This document shows, in pieces, positions 34,580 through 46,736 of a stretch of DNA of 64,000 bases (position 1 is the stretch's first letter; every line of letters begins with the position of its first letter). The stretch comes from Ligustrum vulgare (lineage: Eukaryota; Streptophyta; Magnoliopsida; Lamiales; Oleaceae), in the NCBI GenBank assembly GCA_963555705.1, contig OY743174.1, positions 56,814,234 through 56,878,233 on the forward strand, given 5' to 3'. The translations under genes were made by a program, and so were the position numbers. Under the pieces are notes generated by a model. That model saw nothing but the letters and a program-made list of their open reading frames with translations. It did no database searches and was not told the origin of the DNA.

Positions 34580-36721
34580 TTAATGATACTCATGAGGTAT
34601 GATCCTCATATTATGTTCAGAGTGATACATAGAGCTAATCGTACGTTGTGATCGTCTCAGTTGAAAACGTTCATAGAACTCAAAATAGTCGGGGTCTTGA
34701 TTAGAGTCGTTCATTGATGAATGATCTCGTATGGTGAACTGAAATCTCCTAGGTAAAGGACCACTATTGGACGGATGAAAAGTAGGTGCCTCTGATCTCA
34801 ATGTGGGGCTCGTGTGTGATGCAGCTAGCGTAGTGACTAAAGGGACTTGTGATGTGCACGATCCAAATGAAGATGCTCCAGTAGGTGATAGAAAGTCTAC
34901 CTCGGTGTTCTACATGCAGTTTTCCAGACCCATCCCATCAATCACTCTGGATTTGTGCCTTTACCTTATCTTGTCGTAGGGTAGGAGTAGGTAAGGTGAT
35001 GGTGTGGAAGTCTGAGCGGTAGAAGGCTGAGAAGCTTTCTCCTCACCAAAAAGATTAGTGACCAAGTTCTCAATTGCAAATCTCAAGGAATATGTGATTT
35101 TCATACGATGCTTTACCTTAAAATGGTCTAACATAAGCTGTTTAACATTTGATTTCTCTGTACTTAGCTCTATTATTAGACCATGTGCAAGAAGTTGTGG
35201 AACTGTCATTGTAACACATGAAAAGACTATGCTGTCTCTGAAGATGGATGGGAGCTAGTGTGTGTAGTTGTGGATAGTGCCTCTGAGTAATAGAGATAGG
35301 AGGTACCTCAATTCCTGCCTATAGAGGAGGCTCGAATATGGTAGGAACTTCCACTAAAATAGGCTCATTAGATGTAGGAATGGTCTATGTAGCCTCTGTA
35401 TGAACCTTTGATATGTTCTCAGTGGTAGGAGGAGACACCTCAATTGAAACCTCTGTAGTATGTTCAGGTAGAGGTGTCAATCCGGGTGGTTCGGGCCGGG
35501 TTTGCCCGTCAACATATGAGCCCGATAACGACCCGCATCAAAAAAAGCCCGACCGCTGCGGGTTTCGGGTCGACCCACAAATTTCGAATTACAACTCGGG
35601 CCCACCCGTTGGCCCATCCGGGTCTAGCCCATGCGGGTTGCCGGTTGCGAGTCGCAATTTGTTCTGATTTGGCCAGTATGAATAAAAATATAGAATTTTT
35701 CATATTTATAATATATATTTTTTTTTTTGTTAAATTTATAAATATGAGATGAACAAAATGATAAATTCATATTTATACCATAAAATGTTTATATAGAATT
35801 TGCATTTATATTTTATGTTACATGAATTACTTCTAAATTTACTAACTTAAATAAAATATAAACAAATAACAACTAAATGTTAAATGCATTTCTAATTACT
35901 ACTATCAAAGAACATTACTTTTCTTAGCTATTAGGGAGAAAAATAAGATTTACCTTTAGAAATTGTACTAGTACTAGAATTTGTAGAAGAATGGAGATTT
36001 TCAATATTACGATATTTAATAAAAATAGTTTTTTTTTTAATCTCACGGGCCAGCGGGTTAATCGCGGCCGACGAATGTTTGGCCCGCGAAACCGGCGGTT
36101 CACACCTTCTTGACCAGTGAACGCCCGCAAGGGTCGCGGGTCGGCCCGCTGTCCCGAGTCGATTCGAGCCGGTTTTCACGGGTCTGGTCGGCCCGTCCGT
36201 CTTGACACCTCTATGCTCAGGAGATGTAGGATCAATAGCTATAGGAAGAAAGAGGGGACTACTGAAAACTAGGACTCAGCGCTTCTTCTATATGACAGGT
36301 GGTGCTGTGACCCCTGGCGCAGAAGTAGGATGGTGGTGGTGGTGTAGGGTGAACTGGTGTTGGTGGTCTCCCAATCTGACACTGAACATCTGAATACCCC
36401 ATAGCCTTGCACCCAAGACAGTAATCTAGCTTCTTGTCATAAACTACCGGCTGCAAGTAAATTTTGCGTTTGCGGGGGGTTTGCTTCAAAAACTAATTTT
36501 TTTGGCCAAATCGAGCAAGGGGGAGACCATACTAAGGGTTTTTTATACTTTTGAGATGATTGGCGGTGGTCCCATGGCTTGAATCGGATTCGAAGTGGGT
36601 CGATTTCAAATCTAAGAGTACGAACCCTAGTTACCTTCTTTTTAAAATCCGCTGCTTGGAGCACTTTAAACAACGAAACCTCTTCATAGATATGTTCTCT
36701 AGTAGTAGGGAAGTAGTCCAA
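34580..36721 (-). pseudogene. Unrecognised coding-like remnant split by a hAT element
   Basis: On -, 36721-36437 encodes MDYFPTTREHIYEEVSLFKV and more, then a shifted frame (36489-36259) contains YDKKLDYCLGCKAMGYSDVQ with CxxC followed by Pro-rich sequence. Beyond the hAT insertion the reading continues in pieces through Ser/Thr/Pro-rich text (EVPTIFEPPL), LLAHGLIIELSTEKSN (35209-34961) and SNSGPLPRRFQFTIRDHSSM to a stop near 34580. The frames are broken, but composition is protein-like over about 1.4 kb. It could be a dead transposon-borne gene of the gag or plant-transposon-protein sort. No family is claimed. Confidence 0.35.
35469..36213. mobile_element. 745-bp non-autonomous hAT element, CGGGCC type
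   Basis: Perfectly paired ends TAGAGGTGTCAA, with flanks TGTTCAGG and TGCTCAGG matching at 7 of 8 (35461-35468 and 36214-36221). GC-rich arms are full of CGGGCC/GCCCG words around an AT-rich core. Noncoding. Confidence 0.93.
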
Positions 36722-37842
36722 TGGCTGGATTAAGGCATGGATACCAACGAAAGTGGCTTTGAAATTTCTTCATTTTGTTTGTTTTTTTTTTTAATTGATA
36801 TTTGGCTTGATTTTGTAGAAGTTTTTGGAAATTGATTGATAAGGATTAATGTAATAGTGTTGTTGATGTTAGAAACAATTTTCGATAGAAAATGCAGCGA
36901 TTTAGTGAGATTTGGAAGAGGTGGTCGCATGAGGGAGAAAATCCCCCAAAATTCCCAAAGTCTAGAGAGAGTTTTTTACAATATATGTGAAGTCAGATTA
37001 TGTGCTTGTTTGTTATGATTAAAAATTAAATTTTATCAAAGTCAATAATTAATCGTAATCATATATTTCATAAATCTCACAATTTTTTAACTACACGTCT
37101 CATCAATTTTTATCAGGATTCGCTAAAATCTGATTTTAATCTGACATGACATAATGGCGAAGGTAACATGGATAATTGTAGATAAACTTGCAAAATTCTA
37201 ATAGTTCTATATTCTTCTCTAAGTTGACAGTCTCAGTAAGCCTATGTTTTTTACTAATATCATTATAATTTATAAATAATACAATTTTTCGAATTACTTT
37301 TTCAATTATATATATTTTTCTCTCTACTTTTTAATTACATATTTTACTCCAAAATATGAATAAATCAATTTATAATTACTACGATAATATTAAAAGTCAG
37401 TATTGTACATATATAGCTCAATGGGCTAATTCTACCAATGTCAACTTCATTCTTAGTATCATTTGGCCACCCAATTTAATTTTGTTTCACTATGGCCACC
37501 TGACTCTACTCAAAATTTGCTTCTCGTTTACCAAGTCTATGTTTGGTAAATCACTTACGATTATTTATAAAAGCGATGTGACAAAATTTCGTTATTTTTT
37601 TTTAAAAATAAAATAAAAAATGGTATACAAGAATCTTTGATCAATCAAAATTGTTGAGCTTTTTAAAAACATTGTCCAATGATATATTACTATGTAGCCA
37701 TTTATAATATTAAACTCTCGCCTATTGTTCTAATCAACTGTGTCAAGTGTCAATACAAACTTACAGAAAAAGCCTAATATATTCCGCGTGGTAGTGGATT
37801 TCAAATTAGCCCAAATATTATAGCTTTATCAATCAAGTGGAT
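36722..37842. other. Noncoding stretch
   Basis: No gene recognised. A decayed Tourist-like copy lies at about 37250-37385 (TTTATAAATAATACAATTTT and the word CATATTTTACTCCAAAA). Confidence 0.5.
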
Positions 37843-37851
37843 AAAAAATTT

Positions 37852-38019
37852 AATAATTTTAGGGAGACATTTTTTTTAAACATTTTTAAGTGACATGTCA
37901 CACATTCATTACGTGATAAAAATAATTATCACATCACTTACTTTTCGTTACCCAATGAATGTATATGTCACAATATCACTTAAAAATATCCCAAAAAATA
38001 TCTTCATAAAATTATTCTA
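37852..38019. mobile_element. 168-bp Mutator-type MITE
   Basis: Same family and length as 1515-1682. The left arm contains TAATTTTAGGGAGACATTTT, and the right arm on the opposite strand TAATTTTATGAAGATATTTT. Paired words TGACATGTCACACATTCATT and CAATGAATGTATATGTCAC sit inside. Flanks AAAAAATTT and AAAAAATTA agree at 8 of 9. Confidence 0.78.
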
Positions 38020-38028
38020 AAAAATTAA

Positions 38029-38728
38029 TCAAAGTAAGAAATTAGAAGCGTGGGATCTTGAATTAAATAATTTTTCAGATAAAAATAAGATATTTGTCAA
38101 AGGTGAGACTTTTAAGATGGTGTATTTGGAAAATTTTAAAGTACAAAAGAAAATTTTTTAAAGTAAACTTTAATTATTGAGTAAAAGTAATAACAAGTTG
38201 AAAATAAGCATTAAATTGGCTAGTCCATTGCCAAGAGTAATGAACAAAATTAAGGCATTTATTTAGACCCGTGAAAAGATTCTGGGAGGTTGCTTAACAG
38301 AAGAGAACAGGAACAAGGACATTAATCCCACAAATAATCCTCAATAAAATCATTATATTATCCTCAAAAGATTCCCATAATATTTTTTTCTGATTTTCAA
38401 CCTTTTTTTATAAGGTTATGATCAGAGACATTGATTCCTCCATGGAAGACTTGTAATAGGACATTTGACTTTAGAGGGAATAATCTATTTAATTATTGAG
38501 AGTACAACCATTATTAGCATAAAAATTAATTTGATTCCTTGTCTGAGGCATGCAATGTCACAGATAAAAACACAGAGCCGCCTGTGAAGACTCTTTCTAC
38601 CTCTAATCATTTTTCAGCCTACCTGCACCTATGCCAGAACCTCAAGACAATGTCAAATGCCAGGAAACCAGCAAAAGGGATATACTAAGGGCTTGTTTGG
38701 TTACTCGAATTCGACAGCTAAACATGAT
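38029..38728. other. Noncoding stretch
   Basis: No gene; the open frame starting at 38631 runs into the adjacent MITE and is not coding. Confidence 0.5.
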
Positions 38729-38731
38729 TAA

Positions 38732-38955
38732 GCCTCTGTTTGGTAAACTTGTATATAAACAAGCTTACAAACAACACATTTTCCCAAATAAGCCTCCGTT
38801 TGGTAAACTTGTATGTAAACAAGTTTATAAACAATACATTTCCCCGAATCACTTTTTAATCACACATTTCCACAAATTACTTTTCAACCATATATTTTAC
38901 CTCAAAAACATTACATTCTATATTTATAAACTAAAAACTTTTATCGAACAGAGGC
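38732..38955. mobile_element. 224-bp Tourist-like MITE with an internal partial duplication
   Basis: The ends GCCTCTGTTTGGTAAAC and (opposite strand) GCCTCTGTTCGATAAAA pair, with TAA on both sides (38729-38731 and 38956-38958). A second copy of the left arm (GCCTCCGTTTGGTAAACTTG) begins inside at about 38792, giving a tandemly doubled left end. Confidence 0.87.
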
Positions 38956-39200
38956 TAAGAAAGAGAAACATTTATAGAATATCTAATGCTGTCGAGTTCA
39001 ATATACCAACCAAACATGTTTTCTTTTCAGCAATAATCAATAAGCAAGTGTACATCGGAGACTCGAAAATTTCAGAGCAAATGTAGTATTATTTCCATCA
39101 ATTTATATTCTTACATTTTAAATAAATGGAAGATGAAGATTGCTCATCGTGATGAATAAATATATTAGCTAAGAATAGAAGGTGAAAACTAAAACCTGGT

Positions 39201-42200
39201 TCACTTGAAAACCAGGTTGTGACAAGTTCTGTCGCATGGATATGCACAGTCAATGGCCTTGCTACTCGCACGATCAAAGTACCAATCTCCGACAGCGATT
39301 GCAACAGCCTGCATCATAGCATATATAGTTAACGACATGTGTTAATGAAAGAAAGAAATCAATAGCATAAAAGACACAGAGACAGCAGAAGAGGTGATAG
39401 TTTCTAGTTTCTAAAGTTGGCGATGTTGAATATTGATAAGACATGGCGAACGGAGGCCGAGAAAAAAGGATACGTATCGTGGCCCGTATATAACATTCAT
39501 TAACCTAAGAAAAAATACCAAACCAGAAAGGATTTTGGCGATTATGTTAAAGAGAAGTATGCGCAAGTTACAACCTGTTTCTTGATGAGCAGGACTAAGA
39601 ATATAGGAGTTTTTATACTTATATATTGCATGAAAACTAAAAAGCAAATTCGCAGTCGTGGTTATACCTTCTTCCCTATTACTGGAGAATTATGTGCAAA
39701 CCAGGTATCCTGCCTCTCGGACTGGCAATGAGCAAAGCATGAATTTATGAACAACCCATTTTTTGGAGATGTGGAAAAGCCTTTTACTGCATTCAGCATA
39801 TAAGCCCTAAAACCTGCTCAACAAAAGTTTTATTGATCTACTCGTTCTCGTCAGATATGACAACAAGATTAAGAATATTAAGCATATACACACTCGCTTA
39901 CGTTGCAGCAATCGAATTTGGGATGCTGAACATCGTGCATAGTTCATTTTACAGTCATGCCAAATACCACGACGATCAGCTGTTTTAGGAGCCAAGCTTT
40001 CTTGGATCTGAATACAAAAGGAAAAACAGACAGATTTAAATTTCTACATTTGTTATTCAGTCTTTAATTTCTTAACGGTATAAAGACTAATGATAAAAAC
40101 ACCATCTGATTTCAAAACTTCCTGTGTGTGCATCTAATCGCACTACCCAAGTTCAATCATATTATTTTACAAGTATCTATTCTACACCGCCGAAAGCTGT
40201 TGAAACTCTGCTGAATTTCCAAGAAATTTAAGTGCAGCTATGAACTGGAGTAAACTATTACCTGCCATGAATCATAAGCAGCATTGAGAATAAACAAAGG
40301 GGTTCTGATGTTGGCGATTAAATTCTGAGGGAAGAAGCACTGAACACGAAAAGAGACGAAATCGTAAATGGAAAATTGCTAAACTAGAAAACTTAGGAAG
40401 AATTACGTATCTTCTGAATCAAAAAACGACAAAAGTCAGTCTCACCGAAGTTGGATCGAGATGATTGGTACAAGAGCGTGGCAGATTCCACTTGACACCC
40501 TATTAAAATTTGTGGGAACATGTATGAGAATGCAGGAAAGTTATGCTAAATTAGCATATCAGTCAAAAATCCAGCATAAATTTGATAGTGTCACGTTTCT
40601 AGTACAAATTGTCTTTTGAATATGAAACGTGTTGAGGATTACTGTTGGAAACTTGCAGGATAAAAGTATATTTTGAAAGGAAAAACGAACTACATAGATG
40701 AACTTTGCAGTTTAGAAAAGGAAATGTTCAAGTGTGTGGTGTTCTTCTCAAACACCAAAAAGCTTGCATAACCTATATATATTGATTCTGTCTCGAGCAA
40801 AACCTTTTCCATGTTGGATGCAACACCATAGCTGCATCTTAGTACTCAGAGAAGCAATTTACACATAGAGAGAGAACGAATAAAGTAAATGGCTATAACT
40901 TCACTAGAAAATTTTAAATATTGTAGTTCTCAATTTAACTGATTGCAAATGCATTTACAAAAAAGAAAAGAAAAATGCTGATAGCTTAGCTAGTATAATA
41001 ATAAGAGATTATCGACTTTCCACAAGGGTTTGAAATTTAGCAGCACTAATTTAGCAGCAGTGCAGCATTTTATTAAAATTTGTTGTATCACTGTTGAATT
41101 AGCACCAAGATAACCAGTAAAATTACTTTTAGGACTCTAGAATAGGGAAACATGCCACTGCAGGTACACAAGGAAAACGATAAACAGTATCTTTGATTCA
41201 TTAAGTACCTGTAAGCTTACTACACCGGCAAAGAAATTTCTTATCGTGTGTCCACCGGATACATCAGTGCTGAAAAAAATCAAAGTAAGCATTATATTAT
41301 AATAATAATAATAATAATAAAAGGCCAGGTTGTGGAGCATATAACTGCAAAACTTAAACAACGCATTACTAAAAAGACGAAATTTTGGAAAATTACGCAT
41401 CCATGAATAATCCAGCATCACTCAAGCACTTCACTTTGGTTCTTCTTGTAAATAGATCCCGAAACTCATCACAGTGTAAGATAGAAGCTAGACCACCAGC
41501 AGAGCATCCAGAAAGCAGGGCCTAAAATATGGCACGTAGTATCAAAAGGGAAAACAAAGCATGAACGGAAATATAGCATGTGTAGTAGATAAAACTCGGT
41601 AACCTGATTTGCATTTCGCATTCCTTTTGACATCAAGTCTTCCATTGCAGCTAGCCATATACGCTGTCCTCTGAACTGCAACCCTGCAGCCTACACAAAA
41701 TATAACGGTTTTTCAAAGGGGAAAAAAACAGCCTTGAACTTGAAACGACCGAAGGCCTAAATTTTTTAAGGTGGAGGATGTTTATCATAAGTTCTTTTCA
41801 TTACCATTCTTGAGTTTCTCTTCAACTACGAGTTTAGGAGGTTTTTAGTCTCTACTAGTGTCGAATTTTGAATTTCATAACTAGTATCCTTTACTTATTG
41901 ATTTTACTTCGATACTATATCTTTTTTTACTACTATGGAATGACATTCTCCTAAGCTTTTTCACATACAAAGGCAGAAGCATTACTTCACAAGTGTCTCC
42001 CATAAATCGACCAACCAATAAGCAGGGACGTAGCCAAGATTTCGATGTTGCGGGGGCGAAAATCCTGGCCCCTCCGATTTTTTTTAAAAACTAAGAGGGT
42101 TGAAAACGACGATTTTGAGTACCAAAATAGGCAAGTTAGATTGACTGACCAAAAAAACAATCAATTTATCGATACAAAAATAATTTGTCCATCTATGTGT

Positions 42201-45089
42201 TTAACGCTATACAAATTGAAAACATGAACATTAGATGAACATCAAAAAGTAAACTGCCTATCTATATTACATATGGTATAGATGACTTGAATATCTAAAA
42301 TTGGTCTTTCCTTGTCCTCATCATTTGCTTAATTGCTTTTGTAATGGATTTGGGTTATACTATTGGATCTTTTGTTTAGGTCTAAGATTTTTGTATAGTT
42401 GAATTTTAAAGTGTAAGTTATTGGGTCAATATTTATTAATGGAAAAAAAAATAAAAAATTTTAAAATTTTGCGGGGCGAGTCAAAATTTTTGCGGGGGCA
42501 AAACTGAAAAATACATTATAAATTAACTAGGAATAGTGGACCAGCAGACAATGTTGGGGGGGCGGTCGCCCCCTGGCTCCATCTCTAACAATAAGTCTCT
42601 ATTTGGTATAAGTTTTTTGTTTATAAACAAAGACTATTACGTTTTTGAGGTAAAATATGTAGATGAAAAGTAATTTTGGGAAATGTGAGTGGTTGAAAAG
42701 TAGTTTGGGAAAATGTGTTGTTTATAAACTTCTTTATAAATAAGTTACCATGCGGAGGCTAAAACTAAGGAGATTAAGGATAATCGTAGAAGAAGATTGA
42801 TATCTGCATAATAGCTATTTGACTACAAATCATTGTATCAAAGAAGAAGCCTGTTTTGCAGCTTCAAAAACTTACTTTGACGTCGAAGTAAAAAGAATCT
42901 CAATAGTGCTTGGAAGATTAACCTAAAATAAACTAACAGAAATAAAATTTGCGGGATGCATTAGACCTTATTTTCACTGTCCCCAGTGAAGGAGGCACCA
43001 TCACAGTACCGGATCTTTACTCTATTCCAGTTAAAGAAATCTGCATGTGGAAAATCAAAATAATATTTGTAGAGGGAAAGTTGAAACACGAGAAGAAGTG
43101 GTTTCAATGTCTTTAACAGAATTTGCTCAAGTATCTTTGTGAACTGACCTGGATTTTCTTGAGCCTTATTGCTAAGTATCCCTGTAAATGGAATTATCTT
43201 CTCAAAATATGTGGATGACCCACGGTGCGTCCTTTTCCGGTAAACACAGGTCCTAATGTCGTTACACCACCCTCCACCCTGCCACAAGTGTCACAAGTTA
43301 AAGTTTGTAGACTGATAAAACCATTACTAAAGCTTGAAATCTCTGCAGGACAGAATGTATAAACAAATAAGGTATACAACTTTATTGAGAATTTGAGATA
43401 GCAAAAACTTAAATGAGACTTCAAGAAATTACACTCAACTTATTTTTGGTAGATTTCTTGGAGGATTTTTTCTAGTAGAGTCAACATAAAAGTAGAAGCA
43501 AGTGTACATTAGTGCTGACAACCAGTTCATGAAATGTTAGATCTCAGAGAACATCAATTTCAAAAAAGCATCTGGCTCTTCACAGTTCATTTTCTTAAAT
43601 GATCGATACATGCAATTAAATTCGAGTTTGTCTCCAAAAAGTAAAAACAGCATAAACTTTTGCCAGGGGAAAAAAATCATTACTAAATGTAGCTTAATTT
43701 AGTTGAAATCAATTGAATTATTGAGAATTTCAATTTCTACTGGCTTCAAGATTTCAAAATTCAAATCAACCTCCTTTTTAATAATTAGAAACAAGTTTGC
43801 AAATAAAAGATATATTAAAATCATCTAAAAACCAGTGAAGCTATAGTTTGACATGGACCATTTACTGGTGACCCTAACATCCATATTTTATGTTCTGTAT
43901 ATATGATGAATCCCTGCCTAATATTCAGCAGAATAATGGATTCTGAAAGTTTGAAAAGCTAACAAATGCAACAAAGTAAATGCTATCATTCAGATAAATT
44001 GTCTCCCAAACCTCTAGTTGGATGAGCCAGCTGTTTGCTCCTTTCCCGAACCCACGATGAAAGTGATAGCCAGGTAATGTTCCATCCAAACACACTGCAA
44101 AAAGAGTATCAGAAAAAGAAACGTCAAAATTTGAGAACTAATGATGTCAATTTAAGCGTCAACGTATGTATGTTCGGGTAATTGCCAAGAACAATTGAAT
44201 TGTGGGGTAGTTCTCCAGGATAAATTCTATGATCCAAAAACTTGAATTTTTTTCCAGTGAAACAAGATTTACTTACACTAACTATTGGCTACCAATGCTA
44301 ATTGATGAGCTTAATTTAATTTGTACACCGTATAAATGTAGACATGACAGATGCAGAGTAACATCACAGCAACACAACAAAGCATCTCAATCAAGCCATT
44401 GAATAAATCACAATTAAACAAGTGGGAAATTGACATACAGACAATAACCAACGTAGCCTCCTTTTGGTAAACTTTTTTATAAACGAAACATTTCCCCAAA
44501 CCACTTTTTAAACACGCACATTTCGCAAATTCACATATTTTACCTTGAAAACATGACATCCTTTTTTTTAAAATAAAAAAAAAAATTACCAAAATATAAC
44601 ACAAAAATAAAAATAAAAAAAATAATCTTTTGAAACAGGAAATTGGAAGACAAATACTAGATTTAAACTCCAGTACAACATAAAAAGGGGAAAAAGAATC
44701 ATGAGTGAATCGGAAAATCCCAAGCTAGATTAAATAACATATAGAGAAGCATTAATCAAATTAAAACGTTGAAATCAGTACAATGACACTAACAAATGGT
44801 TAAAAAAAAAAATCCCAAAATGCAAGAATCTAGAAAGAGAGAGATTTGGATTAATACCAGCGCCTTTAGCAGCAGCTCCTTGAATAAGTGTAAGACCCAC
44901 CATGAGAACGTTAGGAGGTGCAGCTGCAGCTGAAATTCCATACACGGACTCTAACAAGGACATGGATTCCAAGAATGAAACTTCTGTTTTATTATCGAAA
45001 AGCTCATCAAATTCAAAGCTTTTTACAACCCATTTGCTTAGAAAAAAACCAATAAATATTACACCCCAAAATCCCAAGAACTTCTCCAT
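39201..45089 (-). CDS. PAE: Pectin acetylesterase (Notum-like), 12 exons, complete
   Basis: Exons on -: 45089-44858, 44094-44012, 43278-43149, 43040-42967, 41690-41604, 41521-41397, 41269-41209, 40499-40446, 40339-40262, 40007-39902, 39813-39668, 39308-39201. Every junction is GT-AG and the phases add up to 427 residues ending at TGA 39203-39201. The product removes acetyl groups from pectin in the cell wall. It starts with a hydrophobic segment (residues about 5-22), a signal or membrane anchor. Family blocks follow: [13 protein letters not shown], the nucleophile motif GCSAGG (Ser209), NAAYDSWQ (Asp305) and NSCFAHC (His372), a Ser-Asp-His triad, plus many conserved cysteines. The first intron is about 760 bases and the fourth about 1.28 kb, the latter enlarged by two MITEs. 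A young LTR retrotransposon sits about 500 bases upstream. Exon edges were placed by eye. Confidence 0.95.
42023..42587. mobile_element. 565-bp hAT MITE in intron 4 of the pectin acetylesterase gene
   Basis: The left end CAGGGACGTAGCCAAG and the right end (opposite strand) TAGAGATGGAGCCAGG pair, with flanks CCAATAAG and ACAATAAG agreeing at 7 of 8 (42015-42022 and 42588-42595). G-rich words GCGGGGGCGAAA recur near both ends. Noncoding. Confidence 0.85.
42595..42759. mobile_element. 165-bp Tourist-like MITE next to the hAT MITE
   Basis: The left end GTCTCTATTTGGTATAAG and the right end (opposite strand) GCCTCCGCATGGTAACTT pair moderately, with TAA at 42592-42594 and 42760-42762. The interior carries GAGGTAAAATATGTAGATGA, as in other copies here. 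Confidence 0.78.
44455..44560. mobile_element. Tourist-like fragment in intron 1 of the pectin acetylesterase gene
   Basis: It begins GCCTCCTTTTGGTAAAC and has the internal words CCCAAACCACTTTTTAAAC and ATATTTTACCTTGAAAAC typical of the family, but the right end is missing. Confidence 0.6.
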
Positions 45090-45195
45090 TGCCTCACAGT
45101 TTCAAGCTCCTCTGCCAAATCTGGGGGAAAAGAAATCAAATCAAGATACAAAGAGAAATTTATTATTTATTCTCTCATGGATGCATGGCAAGAAT

Positions 45196-45202
45196 ACTTA
45201 TA
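45196..45202 (-). promoter_or_regulatory. Probable TATA box of the pectin acetylesterase gene
   Basis: On - the word TATAAGT lies about 110 bases before the start codon, in the expected range for a plant core promoter. Confidence 0.45.
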
Positions 45203-45584
45203 GATACAATGTTATTATGTTGGTGTGTTAGTATAAAATAAAATCTAATCAAATTATCTAAATAAGGGAAAGATGTAAAAAATTTAACAAATATGGAGCA
45301 AGGGTCATGAATTTTATAAATCTGGTTATGCTTGGGAATATAGATTTCTTGAAGGATGGTTTGAGCTTTTTCTATTTTTTATTTGAAGATCGGAGGTGAT
45401 TTCATTTCACTTATTGGAGGTGAACTGATGTACAGTGGGATGTGTTTTTGCCGGGCATTTTAAAGATTGTCAAATGTGCTTGTGCCTTGTATTTTTGGGT
45501 TTTGGCGCGGGGTGGTGGGTGAGAGGTCGAGATTTATATACTCTCAATTATTATTATTATTATTATTACAAAGTTGAAAAGGTG
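45203..45584. other. Upstream region of the pectin acetylesterase gene
   Basis: AT-rich promoter region, ending in a (TTA)n run at about 45548-45570 just before the LTR element. No further gene. Confidence 0.55.
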
Positions 45585-45589
45585 GATCT

Positions 45590-45823
45590 TGTTATAAAAC
45601 TATCAAAATCTAAACAAGAATTAGAGATGAAGAGATGGAGAGAATAAAGAGGAGAATTCTCATTCCATTAGGTGTGTCAAATACAACAATGAATGCCTCT
45701 ATTTATAGGAAGATAAAGTCATTCACAATAATTCTTTACAATATTAATTAGGTGGGAGTTAGGTAAGAAATTAGGTAGAGATCTACAAAGGAATTTCTTA
45801 ATAATTTCTAATAATTTATAACA
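45590..45823 (-). repeat. 3' LTR of the LOG-carrying element
   Basis: 234 bp, identical to the copy at 51310-51543. On - it contains TATAAATAG (45707-45699). Confidence 0.95.
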
Positions 45824-45833
45824 CTCCCCCTTG
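45824..45833 (-). promoter_or_regulatory. Polypurine tract of the LOG-carrying element
   Basis: On - AAGGGGGAG directly abuts the LTR start TGTTATAAAT. This sets the element's direction. Confidence 0.85.
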
Positions 45834-45857
45834 AATGACTTATTGCTCAATTGTCTT

Positions 45858-46582
45858 CCTCGTTAAAACCTTGCTAAGAAAACCCAGTGGGATAAAACTT
45901 GAGCAAAGGAAAAAAGAGTACAGCTGCTCCCCCTGATGTTGGCCATCATTAATCATTGAGTCTAATATCCAAAATGACATCAATGATAAGTAGTACAAAT
46001 CATGTACTGAAATCTGAAGTGCTTCGCTGCTTCAGTGTTTTAGTGCTTTAGTGCTGCCTCGTTAAAACCTTGTCAGTAAAACCCAATGGGACAAAATCTG
46101 AACGAAGGAAAAAGAGTACAGCCGCTGCCTCGTTAAAACCTTGTCAGGAAAACCCTGTGGGACAAAACCTGGACGAAGGAAAAAGAGTACAGCATGACAG
46201 CATGATTCTCCCCCTGAAGTGTGCAATCAAGTATTCATGAACCTTTTGAATAATGATATCATCTTTCTTCTGGAATATATATGAAAATCTTCCTGTGTGT
46301 AGCCGATATCATAACATTCTTCATAAGATGTGTATGATTTTCTTCATTTGTTGATATCATTCCAGTATAACAATGTGTTGCTGAATTATAGCTTGTTGAT
46401 AGCTATGATGATGCCTCAAAAACCTTGCTAGGAAAATCCTGTGGGACAAAACCTCAGCGAAGGGAAAAAGAGTGCAGTATTCTCATTAATTTTCATCAAT
46501 ACGCCTCAACTGTTGCCTCATTAAAAACCTTGCTAGGAAAACCCTGTGGGACAAAACCTCAGCTAAGGGAAAAAGAGTGCAA
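45858..46582. repeat. Five copies of a 66-bp motif near the 3' end of the LOG-carrying element
   Basis: Units at about 45858, 46054, 46126, 46412 and 46514 share CTCGTTAAAACCTTGYYAG, AAAACCCWGTGGGACAAAAC and GAAGGAAAAAGAGTACAG. Similar words occur, as I recall, between pol and the 3' LTR of some plant Copia elements. That recollection was not checked. Noncoding. Confidence 0.82.
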
Positions 46583-46736
46583 CGCGTATTTATTCCTTTT
46601 CATGGAATATCACAAGTATATTGATGCAATCACGAATCTTTTCATCGTATAATTTATGATGAGCTTTATATAAATCGTTCATAGCTCATGATGTCATAAC
46701 ATGCTATATTAAGCAATGTTGTACTAATTTATTGAT

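Noticed and set aside
37356..37616. 86-residue + frame
   Set aside because: It begins in a Tourist-like fragment, and its composition is that of translated AT-rich noncoding DNA.
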